A DNA stretch of 64,000 nucleotides from Cellulomonas fimi (GCF_028583725.1 NZ_CP110680.1:3906001-3970000), one strand, 5' to 3'. Positions 50,314 to 60,286 are shown, counted from the stretch's first letter. Notes: generated by a model from the sequence alone, not told the origin. Translations and numbers: made by a program.

Positions 50314-51548
50314 CCGTCGACGCACCACCGACCTCGCGCGCCCGCCGCACCGGGACGCCGCGCACCGCCGTCGTCCTCGTCGTCCTGGTGGTGCTCGCGA
50401 CGCTCGGCGCGGTGGTCGGCACGATCGTCACGTGGCCGACCGACGAGCGCCGGCCGGAGACGGGCTTCGTCGAGGTCGACGTCGAGCGCGTCGCCGCGAC
50501 CGTCACGGGCTCGCGCTGGGACACGTGCGACGGCACCGTCGAGGACATGGCCCCCGACGGGTCGGTCCCGTCGACGGTCCGCTGCCTGCACGTGACCGCC
50601 GAGGTCGACGCCGGGAGCGAGGCGGGCACGTCGGTCGAGGTCATCGCGACGTCCGGTCTCACGCGCGCCGACGTCCCGCCCGGCACCGCCGTCGTCCTGG
50701 AGCACTACCCGGCCGACGTGAACGGGGACGAGGTCTGGGCGTGGGGCGACTTCCGCCGGGGCGTGCCGCTCGCGACGTTCGCGCTCGCGTTCGCGCTGGT
50801 CACCGTTCTGGTCGCCGGGATGCGTGGGTTCCGGGCGCTCGTCGGGCTCGCGATCGCGTTCGTCGTGCTCGCGGTGCACCTCGTGCCCGCCCTGGTGCAG
50901 GGGCAGCCCGCGCTCGTCGCGACGCTGTCGGCCGCGACGCTCGTCGTCGTCGCCGTGCTGTACCTCGCGCACGGGCTCTCGCTGCGGACCACGACCGCGC
51001 TGCTCGGCACCCTCGGCGGCCTGCTGATGGTCACGGTGCTCGGCGTGATCGGCGCCCGCGCGGCCCACCTGCACCCCGGCTCGACCGAGGACACCTACCA
51101 GCTCGCGCGCCTGCTCGGCGACGACGGCGTGCGGATCCTGCAGGGCGTCTTCCTCAGCGGCGTCGTGCTCGCGGGCATCGGCGTGCTGAACGACGTGACG
51201 ATCACGCAGGCGTCCGCCGTGTTCGAGCTACGCGCGTCCGACCCGACGGCGTCGTGGCGCGGGCTTTTCACGCGCGGCATGCGGATCGGCCGCGACCACA
51301 TCGCGTCGACCGTCTACACGATCGCGTTCGCCTACGCGGGCGCGTCCCTGCCCGTCCTGCTGCTGCTCGAGCTCTACGACCAGCCGCTCGGCCTCACGCT
51401 CACGTCGGGCGCGTTCGCCGAGCAGATCGTCAGCACGCTCGCGGGGTCGATCGGCCTGGTCCTCGCGATCCCCCTGACGACGGCCGTCGCCGCCGTCGTC
51501 GCCGCGCGGCTCGCGCCCGGCCGGGTGCACGGCGGCCACGCGCACTGA
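50310..51548 (+). CDS. YibE/F family membrane protein, copy 2
   Basis: 412 aa. Same architecture as the upstream gene: N-terminal helix, exported loop, then seven or so helices. The same core blocks occur (LNDVTITQASAVFELRASDP and GMRIGRDHIASTVYTIAFAY). The exported loop differs strongly from copy 1, and contains two Cys (DTCDGTVED, TVRCLHVTAE). This suggests gene duplication with divergence of the exposed part and a heterodimeric complex. GTGA overlap. Confidence 0.85.
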   Translation: MTVDAPPTSRARRTGTPRTAVVLVVLVVLATLGAVVGTIVTWPTDERRPETGFVEVDVERVAATVTGSRWDTCDGTVEDMAPDGSVPSTVRCLHVTAEVDAGSEAGTSVEVIATSGLTRADVPPGTAVVLEHYPADVNGDEVWAWGDFRRGVPLATFALAFALVTVLVAGMRGFRALVGLAIAFVVLAVHLVPALVQGQPALVATLSAATLVVVAVLYLAHGLSLRTTTALLGTLGGLLMVTVLGVIGARAAHLHPGSTEDTYQLARLLGDDGVRILQGVFLSGVVLAGIGVLNDVTITQASAVFELRASDPTASWRGLFTRGMRIGRDHIASTVYTIAFAYAGASLPVLLLLELYDQPLGLTLTSGAFAEQIVSTLAGSIGLVLAIPLTTAVAAVVAARLAPGRVHGGHAH

Positions 51549-51634
51549 GCCGTACGGACGGCGCACCGCAGCCGGTCGCGACGACGCCCGCGAAAACGGC
51601 CTGGCTCGGCGCCCCGATCCGCCATCATGCGTCC

Positions 51635-51964
51635 ATGGCGGAGAACCTGGATCACCAGCTCGCGATGACCGCGGACCTCGTCGAGCACATGCGCGCGATC
51701 GGCGACAAGGTCGACGTGCCCCGGCAGGTGGACCACCTCGCGTTCTTCCCCAAGCGCGCGGCGGACGCCGTCGTCGCGGACCTGACGGCCGCCGGCTTCT
51801 CGGTGGGCGAGGCCCAGCGCCGGCTGTTCAAGGTGGGCGTCGAGTTCCACCGCACCGACGCGTGCGACCAGGAGTCGGCCGCCGCCTTCACGCGCGACGT
51901 CGTCGGCATCGTGAACCGGCACGGCGGCTCCTACGACGGCTGGTCCTCGATGGTGCAGCGCTAG
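51635..51964 (+). CDS. RraB-like (ribonuclease E regulator) protein
   Basis: 109 aa. The N-terminal helical and central alpha/beta parts match the RraB/DUF1260 pattern: VDVPRQVDHLAFFPKRAADA, then FKVGVEFHRTDACDQESAAA, ending GGSYDGWSSMV. RraB inhibits RNase E in E. coli; actinobacterial homologues are uncharacterised. ATG 51635 has no Shine-Dalgarno; CATCAT 6 nt upstream is close to the leaderless pattern but begins with C. Confidence 0.75.
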   Translation: MAENLDHQLAMTADLVEHMRAIGDKVDVPRQVDHLAFFPKRAADAVVADLTAAGFSVGEAQRRLFKVGVEFHRTDACDQESAAAFTRDVVGIVNRHGGSYDGWSSMVQR

Positions 51965-52046
51965 CCCGACCGACCGGCCCGGGCTCGCCCCCCGACGACA
52001 CAGCACTCCCGTCCGGGAGGGATCCGCGAACGGGGCGACAGACGAA

Positions 52047-52092
52047 GAACCCGCGCCGTCGCAGGCGGTGATGCCTGATCGGACGCGGGTTC
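52047..52092 (-). terminator. terminator of tRNA-Thr
   Basis: GAACCCGCG pairs with CGCGGGTTC (9 bp), and an inner AGGC-GGTGAT-GCCT arm folds inside the loop. On the minus strand the stem is followed by TTCGTCTGT. It begins 5 nt after the tRNA's CCA. Confidence 0.65.
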
Positions 52093-52096
52093 CCGG

Positions 52097-52172
52097 TGGA
52101 GCCGCCTTGGGGAATCGAACCCCAGACCTTCTCATTACGAGTGAGACGCTCTGCCGACTGAGCTAAGGCGGC
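52097..52172 (-). tRNA. tRNA-Thr (anticodon CGT)
   Basis: 76 nt with encoded CCA. Acceptor GCCGCCT/AGGCGGC, discriminator T, D arm GCTCAGTCGGCAGAGC, anticodon stem TCTCA/TGAGA with loop CTCGTAA (anticodon CGT), T arm TGGGG-TTCGATT-CCCCA. It decodes ACG. All arms are fully paired. Confidence 0.96.
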
Positions 52173-52251
52173 GTCGCCGTCACCGTGGGCGGACCCTCGG
52201 ATCGACGAGCGCGCCCACTGTACCCGGCGCAGGGCCCTGGCTCCAAAGCGG

Positions 52252-53829
52252 CTAGCAGCGCTTGCCCTCGGGCGGGACGGTGCCGGTGAGGATGTACGCG
52301 TCGACGGCGTCGGCGATGCAGTCGTTCGACGACCCGTACGCCGTGTGGCCCTCGCCCTCGTAGGTGAGCAGCGTCGCGGTCGACAGGGTCGTGGCGAGCT
52401 TCTCGGCCCACGCGTAGGGCGTCGCGGGGTCGTTCGTGGTGCCGACGACAAGGATCGGGGCGGTCGCGTCCTTCGCGGAGTAGTCGTCGAGCCCCCCGAC
52501 GACGGGCACGGGCCAGTCGGCGCAGATCGTGCCGCCGTAGGAGAAGAACGAGCCCATGGTCGGCGCGACCGCCTGGATCCGCTCGGCCTGCGCGCGCATC
52601 TCGGCGGGGTCGGCGCTCTGCCGGTCGTCGAGGCAGCCGATCGCCCAGAACGCCTCGGTCGCGTTGGTCGAGTAGGTGCCGTCGGCCTCGCGGTCGAAGT
52701 AGGCGTCGGCGAGCTGCAGCAGGATCGAGCCGTCGTTGTCGCGGATCGCGGCGTCGAGCGCCTGCGTGAGGTAGGGCCACGACGGCTGCGAGTACAGCGG
52801 CAGCGCGATGCCGTAGAACGCGAGCGAGCCGGTGACGCGGCGGTCCGTGCCGGTGGGCAGCGGGTCGGCGGTCGCGTGGTCGAGCAGCGCGCGGATCTGG
52901 CCCATCGCCTGGTCGACGTCACCCGTCAGCGGGCAGCGGGCGCCGGCGAGGCAGTCGGCGACGTACGCACGCAGCGCGTTCTCGAAGCCCTGCGCCTGCC
53001 CCTCGGCGAGCTCGTCGGCGGTGAGCGTCGGGTCGAGCGCGCCGTCGAGGACGAGCCGGCCGACGCGCAGGGGGAACAGCGCCGCGTACGTCGCGCCGAG
53101 CTGCGTGCCGTACGAGAAGCCGAGGTAGGAGAGCGCGTCGTCGCCGAGCGCGGCGCGCAGCACGTCGAGGTCGCGCGCGGCGCTCACCGTGTCGACGTGC
53201 GCGAGCGTCAGGCCGGACCGCTCCTGGCAGGCCTCGCCGACACCCCGGAAGACGTCGATCGCCGCCTGGATGCCCGCGTCGGTCGAGTAGTCGGCGTCGT
53301 ACGCGACCACCGTGTCGAGGTCCGGTCCGTCCATGCACGCGATCGGGCTCGACCGCTGCACGCCGCGGGGGTCGAACGCGACGAGGTCGAGCTGGCGCAG
53401 CACGTCCTCGCTGATCATCGACGCGGCCTGGTCGATGAAGTCGACACCGGAGACGCCCGGGCCGCCCGGGTTGACGAGCAGCGACGCGACGGCGGATCCC
53501 CCGGTCGCGGGGCGGCGGGCCAGCGCGATGCCGATCGTGGCGCCCGACGGGTCGGCGTAGTCGAGCGGGACGGTCGCGGTCGCGCACTCGCCCTGCGCGC
53601 ACGTCGTCCACTCGAGCTGCTGGTCGTAGAAGGGTGCCAGCGCCTCGTCCGGTGCGCCCGACGTCGCGGCGGACGTCGGCACCTGCGCCTGGTTCTTCGC
53701 CGGGACGCACCCGCCGAGGACGAGCACGACGACGGCGCTCAGCGCGGCGACGACGACCGCGGCACGCCGACGCGCGCCGGCGCGGGCGGGGGCGACGGAC
53801 GGGCGGGACGAGGGGGTCGTGACGGGCAC
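52252..53829 (-). CDS. secreted alpha/beta hydrolase lipoprotein (tripeptidyl-peptidase-like, TAP C-terminal domain)
   Basis: 525 aa. The signal peptide contains lipobox LVLGGC (Cys about 41). The catalytic nucleophile lies in YLGFSYGTQLG; the acid and base are in TTNDPATP and GEGHTAYG near the C-terminus. The oxyanion loop is LLVNPGGPGVSG. Related Streptomyces enzymes release tri- or dipeptides from peptides outside the cell. GTG 53829 follows a TACCGT box by 6 nt (leaderless). It lies 79 nt from the tRNA. Confidence 0.9.
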   Translation of the reverse strand: MPVTTPSSRPSVAPARAGARRRAAVVVAALSAVVVLVLGGCVPAKNQAQVPTSAATSGAPDEALAPFYDQQLEWTTCAQGECATATVPLDYADPSGATIGIALARRPATGGSAVASLLVNPGGPGVSGVDFIDQAASMISEDVLRQLDLVAFDPRGVQRSSPIACMDGPDLDTVVAYDADYSTDAGIQAAIDVFRGVGEACQERSGLTLAHVDTVSAARDLDVLRAALGDDALSYLGFSYGTQLGATYAALFPLRVGRLVLDGALDPTLTADELAEGQAQGFENALRAYVADCLAGARCPLTGDVDQAMGQIRALLDHATADPLPTGTDRRVTGSLAFYGIALPLYSQPSWPYLTQALDAAIRDNDGSILLQLADAYFDREADGTYSTNATEAFWAIGCLDDRQSADPAEMRAQAERIQAVAPTMGSFFSYGGTICADWPVPVVGGLDDYSAKDATAPILVVGTTNDPATPYAWAEKLATTLSTATLLTYEGEGHTAYGSSNDCIADAVDAYILTGTVPPEGKRC

Positions 53830-53835
53830 GCGCCT

Positions 53836-53841
53836 ACGGTA
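53836..53841 (-). promoter_or_regulatory. -10 box, likely leaderless promoter of the hydrolase gene
   Basis: TACCGT on the minus strand, 6 nt before the GTG at 53829. Confidence 0.55.
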
Positions 53842-53865
53842 GTCGGCGCGCCTGTGCGGCCCGGC

Positions 53866-54423
53866 TCATGCCCGCCGCGCGTACCGCAGATGGACCACTC
53901 CCTGCGAGAAGGTGCGCTCCTCGACGAGCCGCAGGTCGAGACGCAGGCCGTCGGGCAGGAACCGCGTGCCGCCGCCCACCGCGACCGGGACGACGAACAG
54001 CAGCACCTCGTCGACGAGCCCTGCGCGCAGCGCGTGCGCCGCGAGCCCTGGCCCGCCGATCGACACGTCGCGCGGCGACGCCTCGACCAGTGCGCGCACC
54101 GTCGCGGCGTCGAAGGCGCGCTCCAGGCGCGTGCGCGCGGTCGTCACCGCGTCGAGCGTCGTCGAGTAGACGACCTTGTCGGTGTCCTGCCAGACGGCCG
54201 CGTAGTCGAGGATCACGTCGGGCGCGTCGGGCAGGGTGTGCGCCGTCTCCCAGAACTGCATCACCTCGTACATCCGCCGGCCGTACAGGTACGTGCCGAC
54301 CGGGCGTTCGAGGTCGTTGACGTACGCGTGCACGTCGTCGGGGGGCCGCGCCCAGTCGAACGCCCCGGTCGCGTCGGCGGTGTACCCGTCGAGCGACGTG
54401 ATCCCCGCGTAGAGCAGCGCCAC
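53866..54423 (-). CDS. dihydrofolate reductase-like (RibD C-terminal domain) protein
   Basis: 185 aa. It begins VALLYAGITSLDGYTADATG, the usual NADPH-binding start, and has YLYGRRMYEVMQFWET, then VSIGGPGLAAHAL. RibD C-terminal-type proteins are often called DHFR-family, but few have been shown to reduce folate. GTG 54423 follows GAGGGGACG. A second, only distantly similar, member lies at 62644. It is 76 nt after holB on the same strand. Confidence 0.85.
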   Translation of the reverse strand: MALLYAGITSLDGYTADATGAFDWARPPDDVHAYVNDLERPVGTYLYGRRMYEVMQFWETAHTLPDAPDVILDYAAVWQDTDKVVYSTTLDAVTTARTRLERAFDAATVRALVEASPRDVSIGGPGLAAHALRAGLVDEVLLFVVPVAVGGGTRFLPDGLRLDLRLVEERTFSQGVVHLRYARRA

Positions 54424-54499
54424 GACGTCCCCTCTCGCCTCCAGCGGCCCCTCCGGGACCGCCGTCCTGCGCCGCGCGTCCGGCCGCGGCCCCGTCCCG

Positions 54500-55636
54500 T
54501 CAGCCCTGCGGTCGCAGCGCGATCGCCATCGCCTCGACGGCGAGCAGCGGTGCGACGTTCCCCGCGATGCGCGTGCGCGCCTGCCCGACGGCGTCCATGC
54601 GGCGCAGCGTCTGCTCGGGCGTGCTCTGCCCGGCGAGCGTGCGCACCGTCTCGGCGTGCTCGACGTTGACGAGCTCGCCCCCCGCACCGAGCTGCACGAC
54701 GAGCACGTCCCGGTAGAGCGACAGCAGGTCGACCATCGCGCGGTCCAGCACGTCGCGCTGCGCGCGCGTGGCCCGGCGCTTCTGCTCCTCCTCGAGCTGG
54801 CGGACCTGCGAGCGCAGCGCGGGCGGCAGCGTCGTCGCACCCTCCGCCCCCAGGGACCGCAGCAGCTCGGCCTTCTCGGCGGCGTCGCGGTGCTCGGTCG
54901 CGGCCTTCGCGTCGGCCTGCGCGGTCTCGACGAGCTCGCCGGCCGCGAGCACCGCGTCGCCGACCCCGCGGATCTTGGCGGCCACCGCCAGCACGGCGGA
55001 CCGGCGGGCGCGCGCCTCGGGGTCGCGCGCGAGGCGGCGCGCGATGCCGACGTGGCTCTGCGCGGCACGCGCGGCGACCCCCGCGACCGCCGGGTCGACC
55101 CCGTCGCGCGACACGAGCAGCGCCGCGACAGCGTCGACCGGCGGCACGCGCAGCGCGACGGACCGGCTGCGCGAGCGGATCGTCACGAGCACGTCCTGCG
55201 GGCTCGGGGCGCACAGCACCCACACCGTGCGACCCGCCGGCTCCTCGATGGCCTTGAGCAGCGCGTTGCCGCTCGTGTCGTTCAGCCGGTCGGCGTCCTC
55301 GACGACGATGACGCGCCAGCGCCCCTGCGACGGCGAGCGCTGCGCGAGCTCCACGAGCGGGCGGACCGTGTCGGCCCGGATGACGACGCCCTCCGTCGCG
55401 ACGTAGGTGACGTCGGGGTGCGTGCCGCCGAGCGTCGTCGTGCAGTCGTGGCAGCGGCCGCAGCCGCCGTCGACGCACTGCAGCGCGGCGGCGAACGCGC
55501 GGGCCGCGTTGGAGCGGCCGGACCCGGGCGGGCCCGTCAGCAGCCACGCGTGCGTCATGGCCGACGGGTCCTCGACCGCGGTGCGCAGGACGTCGACGGC
55601 CGGCTCCTGGCCGACGACGTCGTCCCAGACGCTCAC
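54500..55636 (-). CDS. holB: DNA polymerase III subunit delta'
   Basis: 378 aa. AAA+ fold with a Walker A-like [16 protein letters not shown] (Arg in place of the usual Lys) and a zinc-binding [12 protein letters not shown] (4 Cys). The [16 protein letters not shown] sensor and SRSRSV follow. Delta' does not hydrolyse ATP and acts as the stator of the clamp loader, so the altered P-loop is not alarming. GTG overlaps the tmk stop by 4 nt, the usual tmk-holB pairing. Confidence 0.93.
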   Translation of the reverse strand: MSVWDDVVGQEPAVDVLRTAVEDPSAMTHAWLLTGPPGSGRSNAARAFAAALQCVDGGCGRCHDCTTTLGGTHPDVTYVATEGVVIRADTVRPLVELAQRSPSQGRWRVIVVEDADRLNDTSGNALLKAIEEPAGRTVWVLCAPSPQDVLVTIRSRSRSVALRVPPVDAVAALLVSRDGVDPAVAGVAARAAQSHVGIARRLARDPEARARRSAVLAVAAKIRGVGDAVLAAGELVETAQADAKAATEHRDAAEKAELLRSLGAEGATTLPPALRSQVRQLEEEQKRRATRAQRDVLDRAMVDLLSLYRDVLVVQLGAGGELVNVEHAETVRTLAGQSTPEQTLRRMDAVGQARTRIAGNVAPLLAVEAMAIALRPQG

Positions 55637-56331
55637 GACGACACCGCGCTCTCGCCGGCGGAAGGGACGGCCGTGCCCTGTTCGACGACGTCGCCGGCCG
55701 ACTGCTCGCCCGCCGCCGCGAGCAGCTCCTCGACACGGTCACCGATCACCGCGGCGAGCGCGTCGGCGGGGCGCGTCGCGTCGAGCACGAGCCAGCGGTC
55801 GGGGTCGGCCGTCGCGCGGTCGAGGAACGCGAGCCGCGTGCGGCGGTGGAAGTCGTCGCCCTCGCTCTCCAGCCGGTCGGGTGCGCTGGTCAGGCGCGCA
55901 CGGCCGACGTCGGGGTCGAGGTCGAGCAGCACGGTGAGCGCGGGCAGCAGGCCGCGCGTCGCCCACAGGGACAGGTTCTCGACCTCGTCGGCGCCGAGCT
56001 CGCGGCCCGTGCCCTGGTAGGCGACGGACGAGTCGAGGTAGCGGTCGGTGACGACCACGGCCCCGCGCTCCAGCGCCGGCCGCACGAGCGACGCGACGTG
56101 GTGCGCGCGGTCCGTCGCGTACAGCAGCGCCTCCGTGCGGGCGTCGACGTGCTCGCCGTGCAGCACCGCGTCCCGCAGCGTCTGGCCGAGCGCCGTCCCG
56201 CCGGGCTCACGCGTCAGCACGACCTCACGACCCTGCGCGCGCAGCCGCTCGGCGAGCAGCCGGGCCTGCGTCGACTTGCCGGCGCCGTCGCCGCCCTCGA
56301 ACGACACGAACAGGCCCGCAGCAGAAGTCAC
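55633..56331 (-). CDS. tmk: thymidylate kinase
   Basis: 232 aa. P-loop [19 protein letters not shown] motif in [20 protein letters not shown], and the dTMP-site [10 protein letters not shown]. The C-terminal 20 residues are Ala/Glu/Ser-rich and unusually extended. It phosphorylates dTMP to dTDP. GTG 56331 follows a TACCCT box by 6 nt. Confidence 0.95.
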   Translation of the reverse strand: MTSAAGLFVSFEGGDGAGKSTQARLLAERLRAQGREVVLTREPGGTALGQTLRDAVLHGEHVDARTEALLYATDRAHHVASLVRPALERGAVVVTDRYLDSSVAYQGTGRELGADEVENLSLWATRGLLPALTVLLDLDPDVGRARLTSAPDRLESEGDDFHRRTRLAFLDRATADPDRWLVLDATRPADALAAVIGDRVEELLAAAGEQSAGDVVEQGTAVPSAGESAVSS

Positions 56332-56337
56332 TGCGTC

Positions 56338-56343
56338 AGGGTA
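56338..56343 (-). promoter_or_regulatory. -10 box, likely leaderless promoter of tmk-holB
   Basis: TACCCT on the minus strand, 6 nt before the tmk GTG at 56331. Confidence 0.5.
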
Positions 56344-56388
56344 GCCGCGGCCACCCACGACCGACGCGCGCCCCCACCGCGCCGGCGG

Positions 56389-57393
56389 TCACTCGCCGGG
56401 GTACACGACCCCGACCTGCCGCCGGACCTCGTCCATCGTCGTCATCACCGCGAGCGTGTCGTCCCACGTCAGGCGCGGGCTCTCGACGTCGCCGGCGGCG
56501 ACGCGGCGCGCGACCTCGGCGGCCTCGAACTGCAGGCCCTTGGTGCCCGGCTGGTCGAACGTCCACACGCGCCCGTCGGTGCGCTGCACGCGGAACGACG
56601 TCGGCGTGTAGAACGAGCCCGCGACGTGGATGTGGCCCTCGGTGCCGCTGATGAGCGCGACCGTGGGGGTGCGCGACCACAGCGTCGTCGAGAGGGTGGC
56701 CTGCGCGCGGTCGCCGTAGGACAGGACGATCGAGACCTGACCGTCGACGCGCGTCTCCGTCAGCGCGCCGACCGCGTGCACCGCGTCGGGGACGCCGAGG
56801 AAGTCGTGCGCGAACGACACCGGGTAGACGCCGAGGTCCAGCAGCGCACCGCCCGCGAGCTCGGGCGCGAACAGGCGGCTGGCGGGGTCGAACGTGAACG
56901 CCTGCCCGTGGTCGGCGGACAGGTTGACGATCTCGCCGATCTCGCCCGCGTCGATCACCTGGTGCAGCGCGGCGACGTGCGGCAGGAACCGCGTCCACAT
57001 CGCCTCCATGACGAAGACGCCGGCCTCGCGCGCGGCCGCGAAGACCTCCTGCGCCTCGGCGACGTTGCGCGTGAACGACTTCTCGACGAGCACGTGCTTG
57101 CCGGCGCGGATCGCGAGGAGCGCGTGCTCGCGGTGCTCGGAGTGCGGCGTCGCGACGTAGATCGCGTCGACCTGCGGGTCCTCCACGAGCTGGCGGTAGC
57201 CGACGTGCGTCGTGGGGATGCCGTGCGCCGTGGCGAACCGCTCGGCGCGGTCCCGGTTGCGCGAGCCGACGGCGACGAGCTGCGCGCGCGTGTGCTCCCG
57301 GACGGCGTCGGCGAACGCGGCGGCGATGCCGCCGGCGCCGAGGATGCCCCAGCGGATCGGCGGTGCGGTACGGGGGTCCTCGGTGCGAGCCAT
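56389..57393 (-). CDS. Gfo/Idh/MocA family oxidoreductase
   Basis: 334 aa. Rossmann fold GILGAGGIAAAFADAVR (about residues 16-32), the cofactor loop VGSRNRDRAERF, and EKSFTRN, where the catalytic Lys lies in the EKxx motif. The C-terminal alpha/beta domain includes GGALLDLGVYPVSFA. The substrate (inositol- or sugar-like) is not evident. ATG 57393 follows a TAGGTT box by 7 nt. Confidence 0.92.
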   Translation of the reverse strand: MARTEDPRTAPPIRWGILGAGGIAAAFADAVREHTRAQLVAVGSRNRDRAERFATAHGIPTTHVGYRQLVEDPQVDAIYVATPHSEHREHALLAIRAGKHVLVEKSFTRNVAEAQEVFAAAREAGVFVMEAMWTRFLPHVAALHQVIDAGEIGEIVNLSADHGQAFTFDPASRLFAPELAGGALLDLGVYPVSFAHDFLGVPDAVHAVGALTETRVDGQVSIVLSYGDRAQATLSTTLWSRTPTVALISGTEGHIHVAGSFYTPTSFRVQRTDGRVWTFDQPGTKGLQFEAAEVARRVAAGDVESPRLTWDDTLAVMTTMDEVRRQVGVVYPGE

Positions 57394-57400
57394 GGCCGAC

Positions 57401-57406
57401 AACCTA
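57401..57406 (-). promoter_or_regulatory. -10 box, likely leaderless promoter of the oxidoreductase gene
   Basis: TAGGTT on the minus strand, 7 nt before the ATG at 57393. Confidence 0.55.
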
Positions 57407-57457
57407 GCGCGACGAGGTGGACGGGTCCTGGTCGGGGCCCGCCCACCTGGCGCGCGG

Positions 57458-60208
57458 CTACTTCTTGGTCGCGGCCTTCGCGCGGGTGGTCGTGCGGCGG
57501 GCGGGCGCCTTCTTCTTCGCCGGAGCCTGCGCGCGCTTCTCGGCGAGCAGCTCGACGGCCTGCTCGGGCGTGATCGACTCGGGCGTGACGTCGCGCGGGA
57601 GCGTGCGGTTCGTCTCGCCGTCGGTGACGTACGCACCGAAGCGGCCGTCCTTGACGACGATCGGCTTGCCCGAGGTCGGGTCGTCGCCGAGCTCACGCAG
57701 CGGCGGCGCCGCGGTCGCACCACGGCCACGCTTGGGCTGCGCGTAGATCGCGAGCGCCTCCTCGAGCGTCGTCGTGAACAACGCCTCCTCGGACGCGAGC
57801 GTCCGCGAGTCGGTGCCCTTCTTGAGGTACGGGCCGTAGCGGCCGTTCTGGGCCGTGATCTCGGCGCCCGACTCGGGGTCGACGCCGACGACGCGGGGCA
57901 GCGACAGCAGCTTGAGCGCGTCGTCGAGCGTCACGGTCTGGAGCGACATCGACTTGAACAGCGACGCCGTGCGCGGCTTCGGCGCGGCAGCCAGGGCCTT
58001 CTTGCGTGCGGCGGCCGACAGCGACGGGTCGAGCTCGGGCTCGGGCAGCAGCTCGGTCACGTACGGGCCGTAGCGGCCGTTCTTCGCGACGATCGTCGTG
58101 CCCGTCGACGGGTCCTCGCCGAGCACCAGGTCACCCTCGGGCTGCGTCTCCATGAGCTCGCGCGCCTTCTCGACCGTGAGCTCGTCGGGGGCCAGGTCGT
58201 CGGGGACCGACGCGCGACGCGGGTTGCCGTCCTCGCCGAGGACGTTCGCGTCCTCGAGGTACGGGCCGTACCGGCCGACGCGCAGCGTGAGCCCGTCGCC
58301 GATCTCGATCGAGTTGACCTCGCGCGCGTCGATCTCACCGAGGTTCGCGACGAGGTCGCGCAGACCTTCGCCCTCGCCGGGCAGCGCCGGGTCGCCGAAG
58401 TAGAACTGCGCGAGCCAGTCGCTGCGCGCCTTCTCGCCCGACGCGATGAGGTCGAGGTCCTCCTCCATCGAGGCCGTGAAGTCGTAGTCGACCAGGCGGT
58501 CGAAGTTCTCCTCGAGCAGGCGCGTCACGGCGAACGCGAGCCACGACGGCACGAGCGCCTGCCCGCGGGACGTCACGTAGCCGCGGTCGAGGATGACGGA
58601 GATCGTCGCCGCGTACGTCGACGGGCGCCCGATCCCGCGCTCCTCCAGCGCCTTCACGAGCGACGCCTCGGTGTAGCGCGGCGGCGGGGACGTGCGGTGG
58701 CCGTCGGCGGCGAGGTCGCGCGCGGTCAGCGGGTCGCCCTCGGCCATCGTCGGCAGGCGCGACTCGCCCTTCTCGCCCGAGGCGCCCTCCGCGGCGTCGT
58801 CCTCGTAGCGGGAGACGTCACGGCCCTCCTCGTACGCGGCGAGGAAGCCGCGGAAGGTGATCACGGTGCCGGACGCCGAGAACACCGTCTCGACCGGGGC
58901 GTCGCCGACCGACGTGCCCGCCGTGGGCGTCGCCGTCGCCGCGATCCGGACCGACGCCGTCTGCCCGCGCGCGTCGGCCATCTGGGACGCCACGGTCCGC
59001 TTCCAGATGAGCTCGTACAGGCGGAACTGGTCGCCGGTGAGCTCGCGCGCGACCTGGGCGGGCGTGCGGAAGTGGTCGCCCGCGGGGCGGATCGCCTCGT
59101 GCGCCTCCTGCGCGCCCTTCGCCTTCGACGTGTAGACGCGCGCCGCGTCCGGCACGTACTCCGGGCCGTACAGCTCGGACGCCTGCCGGCGCGCCGCGTC
59201 GATCGCCTGCGACGACAGCGCGGGCGAGTCGGTCCGCATGTAGGTGATGTAGCCGTTCTCGTACAGCGTCTGCGCGGTGCGCATCGTCTGCCGCGACGAC
59301 ATGCGGAGCTTGCGGGACGCCTCCTGCTGGAGCGTCGACGTCGTGAACGGCGCGGCGGGGCGGCGCGTGTACGGCTTGGTCTCGAGGCTCGCGACCGACC
59401 AGGCCGCGTCGTCCAGGCCCGCGACGAGCGCGTGCGCCGCGGCCTCGTCGAGGTGCACCACGTCGCCGCCGCGCAGGCGGCCGCGGTCGTCGAAGTCCCG
59501 GCCCGACGCCACGCGCCGGCCGCCGACACCCGTGAGGCGCGCGGAGAACTGCGGCTGGGTCGCGTCCTCGACGGCGAACGTGCCCGTCACGTCCCAGTAG
59601 TCGGCGGCGACGAACGCCATGCGCTCGCGCTCGCGCTCGACGACGAGCCGCGTCGCGACCGACTGCACGCGCCCCGCGGACAGGCCCTGCCGGACCTTGC
59701 GCCACAGCACCGGGCTGACCTCGTACCCGTACAGGCGGTCGAGGATGCGGCGGGTCTCCTGCGCGTCGACCAGGCGGTCGTCGAGGTCACGCGTGCTCTG
59801 CAGCGCCCGCTGGATCGCCTCGCGCGTGATCTCGTGGAACACCATGCGCTTGACGGGGACCTTGGGCTTGAGCTCCTGCAGCAGGTGCCACGCGATGGCC
59901 TCGCCCTCGCGGTCCTCGTCGGTCGCGAGGTAGAGCTCGTCGGAGTCCTTCAGCAGCTTCTTGAGCTCGCTGACCTTCTTCCGCTTGTCCGGGTCGACCA
60001 CGTAGTACGGGACGAAGCCGTTGTCGACGTCGACCGCGAACTTGCCGAACGGGCCCTTCTTCATGTCGGCGGGCAGCTCGGACGGCTGCGGGAGGTCGCG
60101 GATGTGCCCGACGCTCGCCTCGACGTCGTACCCCTCGCCGAGGTACCCGGCGATCGTGCGCGCCTTCGCCGGCGACTCCACGATCACGAGCTTGCGCCCT
60201 GCAGACAT
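57458..60208 (-). CDS. topA: DNA topoisomerase I (type IA)
   Basis: 916 aa. TOPRIM motifs KLVIVESPAKARTIAGYL and ATDEDREGEAIAWH, and catalytic Tyr323 in NGYITYMRTDSPALS. The C-terminal region carries repeated short blocks of the RYGPYV type (about every 70 residues from 640 on), as in actinobacterial TopA. The tail is Lys/Ala/Arg-rich (KKKAPARRTTTRAKAATKK), which aids DNA binding. It relaxes negative supercoils. The ATG follows AGGAAGG. Confidence 0.96.
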   Translation of the reverse strand: MSAGRKLVIVESPAKARTIAGYLGEGYDVEASVGHIRDLPQPSELPADMKKGPFGKFAVDVDNGFVPYYVVDPDKRKKVSELKKLLKDSDELYLATDEDREGEAIAWHLLQELKPKVPVKRMVFHEITREAIQRALQSTRDLDDRLVDAQETRRILDRLYGYEVSPVLWRKVRQGLSAGRVQSVATRLVVERERERMAFVAADYWDVTGTFAVEDATQPQFSARLTGVGGRRVASGRDFDDRGRLRGGDVVHLDEAAAHALVAGLDDAAWSVASLETKPYTRRPAAPFTTSTLQQEASRKLRMSSRQTMRTAQTLYENGYITYMRTDSPALSSQAIDAARRQASELYGPEYVPDAARVYTSKAKGAQEAHEAIRPAGDHFRTPAQVARELTGDQFRLYELIWKRTVASQMADARGQTASVRIAATATPTAGTSVGDAPVETVFSASGTVITFRGFLAAYEEGRDVSRYEDDAAEGASGEKGESRLPTMAEGDPLTARDLAADGHRTSPPPRYTEASLVKALEERGIGRPSTYAATISVILDRGYVTSRGQALVPSWLAFAVTRLLEENFDRLVDYDFTASMEEDLDLIASGEKARSDWLAQFYFGDPALPGEGEGLRDLVANLGEIDAREVNSIEIGDGLTLRVGRYGPYLEDANVLGEDGNPRRASVPDDLAPDELTVEKARELMETQPEGDLVLGEDPSTGTTIVAKNGRYGPYVTELLPEPELDPSLSAAARKKALAAAPKPRTASLFKSMSLQTVTLDDALKLLSLPRVVGVDPESGAEITAQNGRYGPYLKKGTDSRTLASEEALFTTTLEEALAIYAQPKRGRGATAAPPLRELGDDPTSGKPIVVKDGRFGAYVTDGETNRTLPRDVTPESITPEQAVELLAEKRAQAPAKKKAPARRTTTRAKAATKK

Positions 60209-60286
60209 CCGTCAGGCCTTCCTACCGAGTCCACGAGCCACACCGGCCCGTGCGAACCTCACCGCTGGGGACTCTACGTCGTGCCG

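Noticed and set aside
52097..52172. tRNA-Thr as an integration site
   Set aside because: No integrase, no partial tRNA copy and no change in gene character on either side.
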